In this document: piece by piece, positions 26,034 to 34,757 of the stretch
How positions within the stretch are numbered: the stretch's first letter is position 1
Layout: each line of letters starts with the position of its first letter
Source of the DNA: Microbacterium flavum
GTDB taxonomy: Bacteria; Actinomycetota; Actinomycetes; Actinomycetales; Microbacteriaceae
NCBI RefSeq assembly: GCF_018717645.1
Contig: NZ_JAFLHG010000001.1
Coordinates: 1-64,000, forward strand
Reading direction: 5' to 3'
DNA: 64,000 nucleotides
The notes under the pieces: model-generated
The model's input: the letters and a program-made list of their open reading frames with translations, nothing else
Databases searched by the model: none
What the model was told of the DNA's origin: nothing
Made by a program: the position numbers and the translations under genes

Positions 26034-26477
26034 TCAGTACTGCTGGATGCCGTAGCGGTCGGGCTCCTCCCCGCGCATGATGTCGCGTCCGGACAGAGCA
26101 GACGGGGTGATCCGCACGTAGGTGTACTTCAGCGTCGGGATCCACGGCCGCAGCGGCAGCCGATCCGCCGCTTCGACCTCACCGGCATCGGTGAGGCGCT
26201 TCGCCGAACCGCGGACGACGACGCTCCAGGCATCCGTCGCGGTGTACTCGTCGACCTCGAAGAGCACCTCGTCATGGATCGTAAGCTCGGTCAGCTTGCT
26301 GCCCTCGCCGGTGCGGAAGACGAGGCTCTCGCCGTCGACCGTGTAGTTCACGGGGAAGATGTCCATGACGTCGCCGACGCGGGTGACGAGACGGCCGAGC
26401 TCCTGCTCGGCGAGGCGGTCCCAGCAGGCGCGGTCGCTGAGCGGGGTGACGGAGTCCGGAGTGTGGTCCATGACCAC
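26034..26477 (-). CDS. Pyridoxamine 5'-phosphate oxidase-like FMN protein
   Basis: A 147-residue split-barrel flavin-binding protein. Visible family features are LAEQELGRLVTRVGDVMDIF, PVNYTVDGESLVFRTGEGSK and a dimer-interface segment VLFEVDEYTATDAWSVVVRG. Such proteins bind FMN or F420 and act as oxidoreductases or as small nitroimidazole/heme-binding proteins; the activity is unknown here. A GTG start at 26475-26477 is chosen because AGGAG lies 6 nt upstream; an ATG two codons later is possible. It stands alone downstream of the amine-catabolism operon. Confidence 0.82.
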   Translation of the reverse strand: MVMDHTPDSVTPLSDRACWDRLAEQELGRLVTRVGDVMDIFPVNYTVDGESLVFRTGEGSKLTELTIHDEVLFEVDEYTATDAWSVVVRGSAKRLTDAGEVEAADRLPLRPWIPTLKYTYVRITPSALSGRDIMRGEEPDRYGIQQY

Positions 26478-26492
26478 ATCCTGCTCCTCCGA

Positions 26493-26516
26493 CGGCCGGG
26501 ACGACAGCCCCGGCCG
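26493..26516 (-). terminator. Hairpin after the amine-catabolism operon
   Basis: Perfect 8-bp stem CGGCCGGG/CCCGGCCG with an 8-nt loop, 17 nt after the stop codon of the last dehydrogenase gene and just before the FMN protein gene, on the same strand. No U-tract is visible. Confidence 0.5.
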
Positions 26517-26532
26517 CCGGGGAAATCCGGGC

Positions 26533-27900
26533 TCAGCCCGCGGTGCGGATGAGCTTCTTGTTGACGAACTCGTCCGCCGCGAGCAGGCCCATCTCGCGGC
26601 CCGTCCCCGATCGCTTCACGCCGCCGAACGGCAGCTCGGGCGAGTCGGCGAGCACGATGTTGACGTAGACCATGCCGGCCTCGATCCTGTCCGCGATGCG
26701 CTCCGCCTGCTCCGGGTCGGTCGTGAACACGTAGGACCCGAGGCCGAACGACGTGCCGTTGGCGACCTCGATGGCCTCGTCCTCGTCAGCGACCTTGAAG
26801 ACCATTCCGACGGGGCCGAAGAACTCCTCGCGGTAGGCGTCCATGTCCGCCGTGACGCCGGTGAGGACGGTCCCGGGATAGAAGGCGCCGTCGCGGACGC
26901 CTCCCGTGGCGACCGTGGCCCCTTGCGCGACGGCGCGGTCGACCTGCTCGGCGAGCCGCTCCGCGGCCGTCAGGGAGGACAGCGGGCCGAGCACGGTGTC
27001 GCCCTCGAACGGGTCGCCGACCTTGGCATCCGCCATCGCGGCCGTGAACTTCTCCAGGAACGCGTCATACAGGTCGTCCGCGACGATGAAGCGCTTCGCG
27101 GCGTTGCAGGACTGCCCGTTGTTGTCCAGGCGCGCCTCCGCGGCCATCTGGACGGCTCCGTCCAGATCGTCGGTCGAGAGCAGGATGAACGGGTCCGAGC
27201 CTCCGAGCTCGAGCGCCACCTTCTTGAGGTTGCGGCCCGCGATCTCGGCGACCGCGGCACCCGCGCGCTCGGACCCGGTCACCGACACGCCCTGCACCCG
27301 GCGATCGGCGATGACGGTCGCCGACTGGTCGTTCGTGAGTCGCACGTCGACGTACACGCCTTCGGGGAAGCCGGCGTCGAGGTACATCTGAGCGATCGCC
27401 GCCGCCGACTCCGGACACTGCGGAGCGTGCTTGAGGAGGACCGTGTTGCCGAGCGCGATGTTCGGCGCCGCGAAGCGGGCCACCTGGTAGTACGGGAAGT
27501 TCCACGGCATGATCCCGAGGAGGACGCCCAAGGGCGCCCGGCGGATGACGGCGCTCCCCTCGGCGATCAGGTCGATCGGGGTGTCGGCGGTGATCCGCTC
27601 GATGTTGTCGGCGTAGTACTCGGTGATGTCGGCGGCGAAGTCGACCTCGCCTTCGGCCGCCGCGAGCGGCTTGCCCATCTCGCGGACGATGATCGCCGCG
27701 AGCTCGTCGCGCCGCTCGCGGTGGAGCTCCGCGACCCGACGCAGGAGCGGCGCGCGCTCCTGCGGGGTGGAGGTGCGCCCCCACGTGCGGAACGCGTGGT
27801 CGGCGGCGGCGATCGCCGCGTCGACCTCGGCGTCCGTCGCCGTCGGGTAGGTGGCGAGGGTCTCCCCGGTGGCGGGGTTCGTGACGGCGTAGTCGCTCAT
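26533..27900 (-). CDS. Aldehyde dehydrogenase, succinate-semialdehyde type (copy 2)
   Basis: A 455-residue NAD(P)-dependent aldehyde dehydrogenase. It has the cofactor-site motifs LGIMPWNFPYYQ and VSVTGSERAGAAVA, the general-base Glu in KKVALELGGSDPFI and the catalytic Cys in NNGQSCNAAKRF. This short type (about 455 residues) is common for succinate-semialdehyde dehydrogenases. AAGAAGGACACC precedes the ATG. It is the last gene of the putrescine/GABA operon, 51 nt after another aldehyde dehydrogenase; one of the two probably oxidises 4-aminobutanal and the other succinate semialdehyde, but which is which cannot be read from sequence. Confidence 0.9.
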   Translation of the reverse strand: MSDYAVTNPATGETLATYPTATDAEVDAAIAAADHAFRTWGRTSTPQERAPLLRRVAELHRERRDELAAIIVREMGKPLAAAEGEVDFAADITEYYADNIERITADTPIDLIAEGSAVIRRAPLGVLLGIMPWNFPYYQVARFAAPNIALGNTVLLKHAPQCPESAAAIAQMYLDAGFPEGVYVDVRLTNDQSATVIADRRVQGVSVTGSERAGAAVAEIAGRNLKKVALELGGSDPFILLSTDDLDGAVQMAAEARLDNNGQSCNAAKRFIVADDLYDAFLEKFTAAMADAKVGDPFEGDTVLGPLSSLTAAERLAEQVDRAVAQGATVATGGVRDGAFYPGTVLTGVTADMDAYREEFFGPVGMVFKVADEDEAIEVANGTSFGLGSYVFTTDPEQAERIADRIEAGMVYVNIVLADSPELPFGGVKRSGTGREMGLLAADEFVNKKLIRTAG

Positions 27901-27951
27901 GGTGTCCTTCTTCTCACTTCTCACTTCTCAGGCGGCTCGGTCTCGGACTTC

Positions 27952-29409
27952 TCAGGAGGCCGGGATCAGCGTGTACTTCGTGGACAGGTACTCGTGGATG
28001 CCTTCGAGGCCGCCCTCGCGGCCCATCCCCGACTGCTTGACGCCGCCGAAGGGCGCGGCCGCGTTGGAGACGACGCCGACGTTCAGGCCCATCATGCCGG
28101 TCTCGAGGCGGTCGATCATGCGGTGTCCGCGGGCGAGGTCCCGGGTGAACACGTAGGAGACCAGGCCGTACTCCGTGTCGTTGGCCAGGCGCACCGCCTC
28201 GTCCTCACCCCGGAAGGTCGCGATGGCGAGGACCGGTCCGAAGATCTCCTCGCGGAGGATGTCGCTGCCGGCGGCCACCTCGGTGATGACCGTGGGCTCG
28301 AAGAAGGTGCCCGGCCCGTCGATGGCCGACCCGCCCGCCCGGACGGTCGCGCCACGGTCCACGGCATCCTGCACGAGCGCCGCCGTGCCGGCGACCGCCT
28401 TCTCGTCGATGAGGGGTCCGATCTGCACGCCCTCCTCCGTGCCGCGCCCGATCTTCATGGCGCGGACGCGCTCGCTGACGCGATCTGCGAACGCCTCGGC
28501 GACGTCCGCGTGCACGATGAAGCGGTTGGCCGCGGTGCAGGCCTGGCCGATGTTGCGGAACTTCGCCGCCATGGCCCCGTCGACCGCCGCGTCGAGATCG
28601 GCGTCGTCGAACACGACGAACGGCGCATTGCCGCCGAGCTCCATCGAGACGCGGAGCACGCCTTCCGCCGCCTGCGCGATGAGCTTCTTGCCGACAGGGG
28701 TCGAGCCCGTGAAAGACAGCTTGCGCAGGCGGGGGTCGGCGATGATCGGGCCCGAGACGGCGGCCGAGGTCGTCGTCGTGATGACGTTCACGACGCCCTC
28801 GGGCAGGCCCGCCTCGACGAGCAGCTGCACGAAGGCGAGGGTCGTGAGGGGGGTCAGCTCGGCCGGCTTCACGACGACCGTGCAGCCGGCGGCGAGCGCG
28901 GGGGCGATCTTGCGGGTCGCCATCGCGAGCGGGAAGTTCCACGGGGTGATGAAGAAGCACGGGCCGACGGGGCGCTGGCTCACGACCATCCGCCCCGTTC
29001 CCTCCGGGGTCATGCCGTAGCGGCCCGAGATCCGGACGGCCTCCTCGCTGAACCAGCGCAGGAACTCGCCGCCGTAGGTGACCTCGCCGCGCGCCTCGGC
29101 CAGGGGCTTGCCCATCTCGAGGGTCATGAGCAGCGCGAACTCGTCGGCGCGCTCCGTCAGCAGGTCGAAGGCGCGGCGGAGGATGTCGCTCCGCGTGCGG
29201 GCGGGCGTGGCTGCCCAGGCGTCCTGGGCGGCGACGGCCGCGTCGAGGGCGCGGATGCCGTCGGCGGCATCCGCGTCGGCGATCTCGACGAGAGTCTCCC
29301 CGGTCGCCGGGTCCTTCACCGGGAAGGTGCCACGAGAACCGTCCTGCCACTCCCCTCCGATGAACAGTCCTCGGGGGAGTTTCTCAAGCAGTGCGGATTC
29401 GCTGATCAA
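27952..29409 (-). CDS. gabD: Succinate-semialdehyde dehydrogenase (GabD type)
   Basis: A 485-residue NAD(P)-dependent aldehyde dehydrogenase. Key features are FFITPWNFPLAMATRKIAPA, the SFTGSTPVGKKL Rossmann motif, the base Glu in SMELGGNAPFVVF and the catalytic Cys in NIGQACTAANRF. These match GabD, which makes succinate from succinate semialdehyde. The TTG start at 29407-29409 overlaps the permease stop codon (TTGA) and has GGAGG 8 nt upstream, so it is well supported. The gene is fifth in a six-gene operon. Confidence 0.9.
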   Translation of the reverse strand: MISESALLEKLPRGLFIGGEWQDGSRGTFPVKDPATGETLVEIADADAADGIRALDAAVAAQDAWAATPARTRSDILRRAFDLLTERADEFALLMTLEMGKPLAEARGEVTYGGEFLRWFSEEAVRISGRYGMTPEGTGRMVVSQRPVGPCFFITPWNFPLAMATRKIAPALAAGCTVVVKPAELTPLTTLAFVQLLVEAGLPEGVVNVITTTTSAAVSGPIIADPRLRKLSFTGSTPVGKKLIAQAAEGVLRVSMELGGNAPFVVFDDADLDAAVDGAMAAKFRNIGQACTAANRFIVHADVAEAFADRVSERVRAMKIGRGTEEGVQIGPLIDEKAVAGTAALVQDAVDRGATVRAGGSAIDGPGTFFEPTVITEVAAGSDILREEIFGPVLAIATFRGEDEAVRLANDTEYGLVSYVFTRDLARGHRMIDRLETGMMGLNVGVVSNAAAPFGGVKQSGMGREGGLEGIHEYLSTKYTLIPAS

Positions 29410-30980
29410 CGTGCGGCCTCCTTCAGGCGACGGGTGCTGGCGGGGGCGTCCTTGCCGAGCGTCTCGCCTCGGAAGAAGGCGGGGCGCCGGACGGACTGCC
29501 AGATCATGAGGACGATGCCGACGACGATGATCAGCATGCCCAGGACGAAGACGATCCCCACCCCGCCGATCTGCGCACCCGAGCCGTAGGCCGGATCCAT
29601 CGAGTCGATCAGCGTGGTGAAGAAGAGCATGGCGAGGATGAGTCCGCCCACGAGGGGGAACAAGAATGTGAAGAAGACATTCCGCACCGAATCGAACCAC
29701 TGGTGCCGGAAGTACCAGACGCAGGCGAACGCGGTGAGCCCGTAGTAGAAGCAGATCATCATGCCGAGGGTGAGGATCGTGTCCCACAGGGTGTTCTCGC
29801 TGACGATCCGCATGACGGCGTAGAACGCCGAGGCCACGATCGCCGAGACGATCGTCGCGTACCCGGGTGTGAAGAATCGCGGGCTGACGCGCGCGAACGC
29901 GGGCGGCAGCGCTCCGTAGTGCCCCATCGAGAGAAGGGTGCGGGCGGGGCCGACGAAGGTCGACTGCAGCGATGACGCCGAGCTGGTGAGCACCGCGAGC
30001 GAGACGAGGAACGCGAGCGGCCCCAGGATCGGGCCGGAGAGGTGGAAGAACACGTTCTCCTGGATGTCCTCGTTGCCGAGGCCGAGCTCCCCCGTCCCGA
30101 CGCCGGCGAACATGATCATGGCGACGGCGAGGAGGAGGTACAGTGACACGATCGTGACGACGGTGAGGGTCGCGGCACGGCCGGGGGTGCGCTCGGGATC
30201 CTTGGTCTCCTCGTTCATCGTGAGGGTCACGTCCCAGCCCCAGAAGATGAAGATCGACAGCGACAGGCCGGCGGCGAACGCGGAGAACGAGCTGACGGCG
30301 AAGGGGTTGAACCACCCGATGTCGAACGGCTGGTAGTCGAACCCGCCTCCCGTGACGGCCGTGGTGATCGCGGCGACCGCGAAGAAGACGAGGACCAGCA
30401 CCTGGAATCCGACCAGGAAGTACTGCAGCTTCTGCGTGGTCTGCATGTCGCGGTAGGAGATCCACGTCGCCGCGAGCATGAACAGAAGACAGACCGCGAT
30501 GTTGATCACGGTGTCGGAAGCGAGATCGGCGATGCTCGGGTCGTTCGTGATCTGGGAGATCAGCAGGAAGAGGAAGTCGACGGCGACGCCGGCGAGGTTG
30601 GAGAGGACGAGGATGGTCGCGACGACGAGACCCCACCCGGCCATCCACCCGATCCAGGGTCCGAACGCACGCGCCGCCCATGTGAAGGACGTGCCCGCGT
30701 CCGGCATGCGGTTGTTCAGCTCGCGATAGCCGAAGGCGACGAGCAGCATCGGGATGAAGCCGACGAGCACGATCGCGGGGATCTGCGCGCCGACGACGGA
30801 TGCCGTGGGGCCGACCGCGGCCGTGAACGTGTACGCCGGCGCGATGCACGAGATGCCGATGACCACCGCGCCGACGAGGCCGATGGTGCCGGCGCTCAGA
30901 CCTTTGCTGGAAAGGCCGCCGGTGGCGGGAGCGGTCGTGGCCGTCGCCTCCGGTGCGGCCGCTGCGTCGCGCTCGCTCAT
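29406..30980 (-). CDS. APC-family amino acid/polyamine permease
   Basis: A 524-residue, 12-helix transporter of the amino acid-polyamine-organocation family. The start of the membrane domain reads GLVGAVVIGISCIAPAYTFT and later PDAGTSFTWAARAFGPWIGW, a consensus segment of the family; IFWGWDVTLTMNEETKDPER is typical of permeases near amine oxidases. Its place in an operon for putrescine and GABA breakdown makes putrescine or GABA the likely substrate. It overlaps both neighbours by 4 nt (ATGA with the stress-protein gene, TTGA with gabD). Confidence 0.88.
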   Translation of the reverse strand: MSERDAAAAPEATATTAPATGGLSSKGLSAGTIGLVGAVVIGISCIAPAYTFTAAVGPTASVVGAQIPAIVLVGFIPMLLVAFGYRELNNRMPDAGTSFTWAARAFGPWIGWMAGWGLVVATILVLSNLAGVAVDFLFLLISQITNDPSIADLASDTVINIAVCLLFMLAATWISYRDMQTTQKLQYFLVGFQVLVLVFFAVAAITTAVTGGGFDYQPFDIGWFNPFAVSSFSAFAAGLSLSIFIFWGWDVTLTMNEETKDPERTPGRAATLTVVTIVSLYLLLAVAMIMFAGVGTGELGLGNEDIQENVFFHLSGPILGPLAFLVSLAVLTSSASSLQSTFVGPARTLLSMGHYGALPPAFARVSPRFFTPGYATIVSAIVASAFYAVMRIVSENTLWDTILTLGMMICFYYGLTAFACVWYFRHQWFDSVRNVFFTFLFPLVGGLILAMLFFTTLIDSMDPAYGSGAQIGGVGIVFVLGMLIIVVGIVLMIWQSVRRPAFFRGETLGKDAPASTRRLKEAAR

Positions 30981-31864
30981 CGTGCGCCTCCTTCGGGACG
31001 GATCGTACGGGGCACGACGGCCACGGGGACCGTGATCTCACGCAGCATCTTCGCGGCGGTCGACCCGAGGAAGAGCCGGCGGGGCTGCGCGAGGCGGCTC
31101 GACCCGACGAGGACGATCTCGCCGCCCTGCCAGTCCAGGTGGGCGACGGCATCCTCGATGCTGTCGCCGGCGGCGACGATGACGTCGGCGTCGAGGCCGG
31201 CGGGGAGCTCGGCCTTCGCCGCCGCCAGCACCTGCTCGGCCTCGGTCGATCCGGCCAGGCGGATCGCGGCGGTGTCGGCGGTCGGCGGCAGGTCGACCGG
31301 GAGGAGCGAGAGCAGCCGCACCGGAACACCGGCCGCCTCCGCGAGCGCGCTCGTCGCCTCGATCAGCGCGTCGGCGCCCGGGCGCGTCCCGATCGCGACG
31401 GTCACCCGCGTGATCCCCGTCTCGGGCGCGACCTTCCGTGCGCCGCGCGGAACGAGGACGACGGGCACATCGGAGGTGTGCAGCAGCTCGCTGGTCGTCG
31501 TGCCGAGGCGATGCCGACCGCGGCTGGCGCCGTCGGCGGCGCCGACGACGATGTAGGAGGCATCCAGGCCGTCCGCGATCTCGACGAGCCCCTCGGCGAA
31601 GGACTCCGCCGTGCGCACGTGGGCGTGGGCGATCACGTCGGCGGGGATGCGATCGATCGCCGCCGCGATCCACCGCTGGGCCTGATCGCGCAGGTACCGG
31701 TCGTAGCCCGCATCGGGCGGGGTGATGACGCTGCGCTCGGGGCTCGGCAGGATGATCGCAACGTCGAGCACCGCGTCGATCGCGGCGGCGAGGCGGGCCG
31801 CGAACGCCACGGCATCCCGCCCCGTCTTGGTGGCGGTGTAGCCGACGACGATGTGCGTCGTCAC
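30977..31864 (-). CDS. Universal stress protein, tandem USP domains
   Basis: A 295-residue protein with two universal stress protein domains. The first starts HIVVGYTATKTGRDAVAFAA and ends near SDVPVVLVPRGARK; the second ends with VLVGSSRLAQPRRLFLGST and VPVAVVPR. The first domain carries the ATP-binding-like pattern VVGAADGASRGRHRLGTTTS, the second VGSSRLAQPRRLFLGSTAAK. It is embedded inside a catabolic operon with 4-nt overlaps on both sides (GTGA, ATGA), so it is made in step with the permease and amine oxidase. A regulatory role for the permease is possible but unproven. Confidence 0.88.
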   Translation of the reverse strand: MTTHIVVGYTATKTGRDAVAFAARLAAAIDAVLDVAIILPSPERSVITPPDAGYDRYLRDQAQRWIAAAIDRIPADVIAHAHVRTAESFAEGLVEIADGLDASYIVVGAADGASRGRHRLGTTTSELLHTSDVPVVLVPRGARKVAPETGITRVTVAIGTRPGADALIEATSALAEAAGVPVRLLSLLPVDLPPTADTAAIRLAGSTEAEQVLAAAKAELPAGLDADVIVAAGDSIEDAVAHLDWQGGEIVLVGSSRLAQPRRLFLGSTAAKMLREITVPVAVVPRTIRPEGGAR

Positions 31865-33234
31865 GACCCGGACCCGTCCTCGGCGCGCGTCTCGAGGATC
31901 TGCGACGCCACGAGGCGCCCCATCCGGATCGCGCCGTCCACGTGCTGGTAGCCCGCGCCGGCCATGTCGCTGCAGGCGACGTGGATCGGGCCGACGGCCT
32001 CCCGCAGGTAGGCGCCGTAGCGGGACAGGCCGCCGAGGTCGAAGCTCGCGGCATAGGCGCCGCGCGTCCACTCCTCGCTGCCCCAGTCGCTCTCGTAGTA
32101 GACGACCGGGTCGAGAGCCTCGGGGCCGTAGTAGTGCGAGAGCGAGGTGAGGATCCTCTCCTTGCGCTCCTGCGCCGAGAGCGCGAACACCCCGTCGGCG
32201 TTGAGGTCGCTGACGAAGCCCACGAGGGTGCCGCGCTCATCGCCGTGGTTGCTGTTGTCGTAGGCCTCATGCGACAGCTCGTAGGGGCTGAACGCGGTGC
32301 CCGACAGGCCCTTCTCGCGCCAGAACGGCGTCTCGTAGACGGCGTGCACCTTGATGACGAAGCCCATCGAGAGGTGCTGGTGCATCTGGTGCTGGAGGCG
32401 CGGGAGCGCCGGCACGAACGAGATGCGGGAGTACAGGACCGGCGCGAGGGCGAGGATCGCCCGGCGGGCGCGCACGGTCATCCCGTCGGATGTCACGGTG
32501 ACGCCCTCGTCCGACCACTCCAGGGTGCGTACGGGCTGGTTCAGGAAGACATCGTCGCCCAACCTCTCGGCGAGCAGCAGCGGCACCTGCTGGAGGCCGC
32601 CGACGACCCGCTTGTCGAGGATGAAGTCGGCGTCGACGAGGTGCGAGTAGCTGCCGGCGGAGGCCGCCATGAGGAGGGATTCGAGCAGCGAGATCGCGTG
32701 CGTCGGCTTGGTGAGCATCGCGGAGCCGGTCGCGAACGCCAGGTTCCGAACCGCCTCGTCGTCGTCCGACTGCTCGCGGAGCCAGGCGTCCCACGAGATC
32801 GCATCCCACTCCGCGGCCTGCGGGTGCGCCCACGGCCGGTCGGGATCGATGCCGGCCACCATCTCGTCGAGGAGGTCGGTGACCCGGGCGATCTCCGCCT
32901 CGGTCTCGGGCGCGACGGGGAACATCTCGCCCTGGAAGCGGTGCGCCGCCCCATCCGGCCCGACGTAGACGCTGTCGCCCTCGCGGTAGCGGCTGAAGGT
33001 CTCGAGGCCGAGCTCGTCGACGGTCTCGATGAGCGCCGTCTGGTCGGGCGAGATCCACTGGCCGCCGATCTCGAGCATCGCGCCCTCGATCACATCGGTC
33101 CACAGGCGGCCGCCGACCCGGTCGCGCGCTTCGAGCACGGCGACCGAGAGGCCGGCCTTCTTGAGCTCGTTCGCGGCGGTGAGGCCGGCGGCCCCCGCGC
33201 CGACGATGACGACGTCTCGCGTGATCTCGGTCAT
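31861..33234 (-). CDS. Flavin amine oxidase, probably putrescine oxidase
   Basis: A 457-residue FAD-dependent amine oxidase. The dinucleotide motif VVIVGAGAAGLTAANELKKA with LEARDRVGGRL follows the start, and the FAD-contact tail reads ACSDMAGAGYQHVDGAIRMG. The substrate tract GGQWISPDQT also fits the putrescine oxidase branch known from Rhodococcus and Kocuria. Enzymes of this type convert putrescine and oxygen to 4-aminobutanal, ammonia and peroxide. The neighbours (GABA transaminase, aldehyde dehydrogenases, permease) support this. GAAGGAGTGAC precedes the ATG; a longer frame to 33288 is less likely. Confidence 0.87.
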   Translation of the reverse strand: MTEITRDVVIVGAGAAGLTAANELKKAGLSVAVLEARDRVGGRLWTDVIEGAMLEIGGQWISPDQTALIETVDELGLETFSRYREGDSVYVGPDGAAHRFQGEMFPVAPETEAEIARVTDLLDEMVAGIDPDRPWAHPQAAEWDAISWDAWLREQSDDDEAVRNLAFATGSAMLTKPTHAISLLESLLMAASAGSYSHLVDADFILDKRVVGGLQQVPLLLAERLGDDVFLNQPVRTLEWSDEGVTVTSDGMTVRARRAILALAPVLYSRISFVPALPRLQHQMHQHLSMGFVIKVHAVYETPFWREKGLSGTAFSPYELSHEAYDNSNHGDERGTLVGFVSDLNADGVFALSAQERKERILTSLSHYYGPEALDPVVYYESDWGSEEWTRGAYAASFDLGGLSRYGAYLREAVGPIHVACSDMAGAGYQHVDGAIRMGRLVASQILETRAEDGSGS

Positions 33235-33284
33235 GTCACTCCTTCGTGGTGCCGGTGTCGGCGTGGTGTCGGGGGTCGGGGGCG

Positions 33285-34634
33285 TCACTGCGCGGCGAGG
33301 GCGGCGGCGACGACGTCCAGGCCCTCGCGCAGCAGATCGTCGGGCATGCTCAGCGGCGGCAGGAAGCGGATGACGTTGCCGTAGGTGCCGCAGGTGAGGA
33401 CGATGACGCCCTCGGCGATCGCGGCCTTCGCCACCGCGGAGGTCAGCGCCGCGTCGGGCGCTCCCGTCGCCGGGTCGATGAACTCGGCGGCCACCATCGC
33501 CCCACGGCCGCGGACCTCGCCGATCCGCGGGTCGGATTCCTGCAGGGACTCGAGGCGAGCGCGCAGGATCCCCCCGAGCTCACGCGCCCGCTCGAGCAGT
33601 CCGTCGTTCTCGAAGGCGTCGATGGATGCCACGGCCGCCGCGCACGCGACCGGGTTGCCGCCGTAGGTGCCGCCGAGGCCGCCGCCGTGCGTGGCATCCA
33701 TGATCTCGGCCCGACCGGTCACCGCGGCCAGCGGCATGCCGCCGGCGATGCCCTTGGCCGTCGTGACGAGGTCGGGGACGATCCCGAACAGCTCACTCGC
33801 GAACATCGCGCCCGTGCGGGCGAATCCGGTCTGCACCTCGTCGGCGATGAACACGACGCCGTTCGCGCGGCACCAGTCGACGACGGCGGGGAGGAACCCC
33901 TCGGCGGGGACGATGAATCCGCCCTCGCCCTGGATCGGCTCGATGATGACGGCGGCGAGATTGTCAGCGCCGATCTGCTTCTCGATGAGCGAGATCGACT
34001 TCGCCGCGGCCTCCGCTCCGCTCAGCCCGTCCCGGAACGGGTAGGAGGCGGGTGCCCGGTAGACCTCGGACGCGAACGGTCCGAAGCCGCTCTTGTACGG
34101 CATCGCCTTGGCGGTGAGCGCCATCGTGAGGTTCGTGCGGCCATGGTAGGCGTGGTCGAAGGCGACGACGGCCTGACGGCCGGTGAACTTGCGCGCGATC
34201 TTGACCGCGTTCTCGACCGCTTCGGCGCCCGAGTTGAACAGTGCGGACTTCTTGGCGTGGTCTCCCGGGGTCAGGCGATTCAGCCGCTCGGCGACGGCGA
34301 CGTACGACTCGTACGGCGAGATCATGAAGCACGTATGGGTGAACTGCGCGACGGCATCCTGCACCGCCCGCACCACGGCGGGATGCGCGTTGCCGACGCT
34401 CGTCACGGCGATGCCGGAGCCCAGGTCGATGAGCGAGTTGCCGTCCGCGTCGACGACGACGCCGCCGCCGGCGGCTACCGCCTCGATCGGGACGGTGTGG
34501 GCGACGCCGGCCGCGACGGCGTCGGACTTGCGGGCGAGGAGTTCCTGCGACCGGGGTCCGGGGATGGCGGTGACCAGGGAGCGCCGCTGCGGGAGGGTGG
34601 GTCCGCCCACGAGGGCGGTCGTCGTCGAGCTCAT
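33285..34634 (-). CDS. gabT: 4-aminobutyrate aminotransferase
   Basis: A 449-residue class III PLP aminotransferase. Visible elements are the PLP phosphate contact FNSGAEAVENAVKIAR, the Asp of the cofactor site in VVFIADEVQTGFARTG and the Schiff-base Lys in LVTTAKGIAGGMPLAA. It converts GABA and 2-oxoglutarate to succinate semialdehyde and glutamate. No Shine-Dalgarno is present, but a TACGCT box at 34642-34647 lies 7 nt before the ATG, so the operon message is probably leaderless. It is the first of six co-directional genes and divergent from the PucR regulator. Confidence 0.93.
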   Translation of the reverse strand: MSSTTTALVGGPTLPQRRSLVTAIPGPRSQELLARKSDAVAAGVAHTVPIEAVAAGGGVVVDADGNSLIDLGSGIAVTSVGNAHPAVVRAVQDAVAQFTHTCFMISPYESYVAVAERLNRLTPGDHAKKSALFNSGAEAVENAVKIARKFTGRQAVVAFDHAYHGRTNLTMALTAKAMPYKSGFGPFASEVYRAPASYPFRDGLSGAEAAAKSISLIEKQIGADNLAAVIIEPIQGEGGFIVPAEGFLPAVVDWCRANGVVFIADEVQTGFARTGAMFASELFGIVPDLVTTAKGIAGGMPLAAVTGRAEIMDATHGGGLGGTYGGNPVACAAAVASIDAFENDGLLERARELGGILRARLESLQESDPRIGEVRGRGAMVAAEFIDPATGAPDAALTSAVAKAAIAEGVIVLTCGTYGNVIRFLPPLSMPDDLLREGLDVVAAALAAQ

Positions 34635-34757
34635 GAGGGCGAGCGTAGGCGCGCGGCTGCGGGCCGCACATCCGCCACGGTGTACATTCTGAGCAGCGTG
34701 AAGTACGTCGCGTATACCTGCCGCACCACCCCGTGCCCACTCGAGCGGAAGTGATCG

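Noticed and set aside
26359-29589. A 1076-codon open frame on the plus strand
   Set aside because: Antisense to two aldehyde dehydrogenase genes with all catalytic motifs; composition shows it is a shadow.
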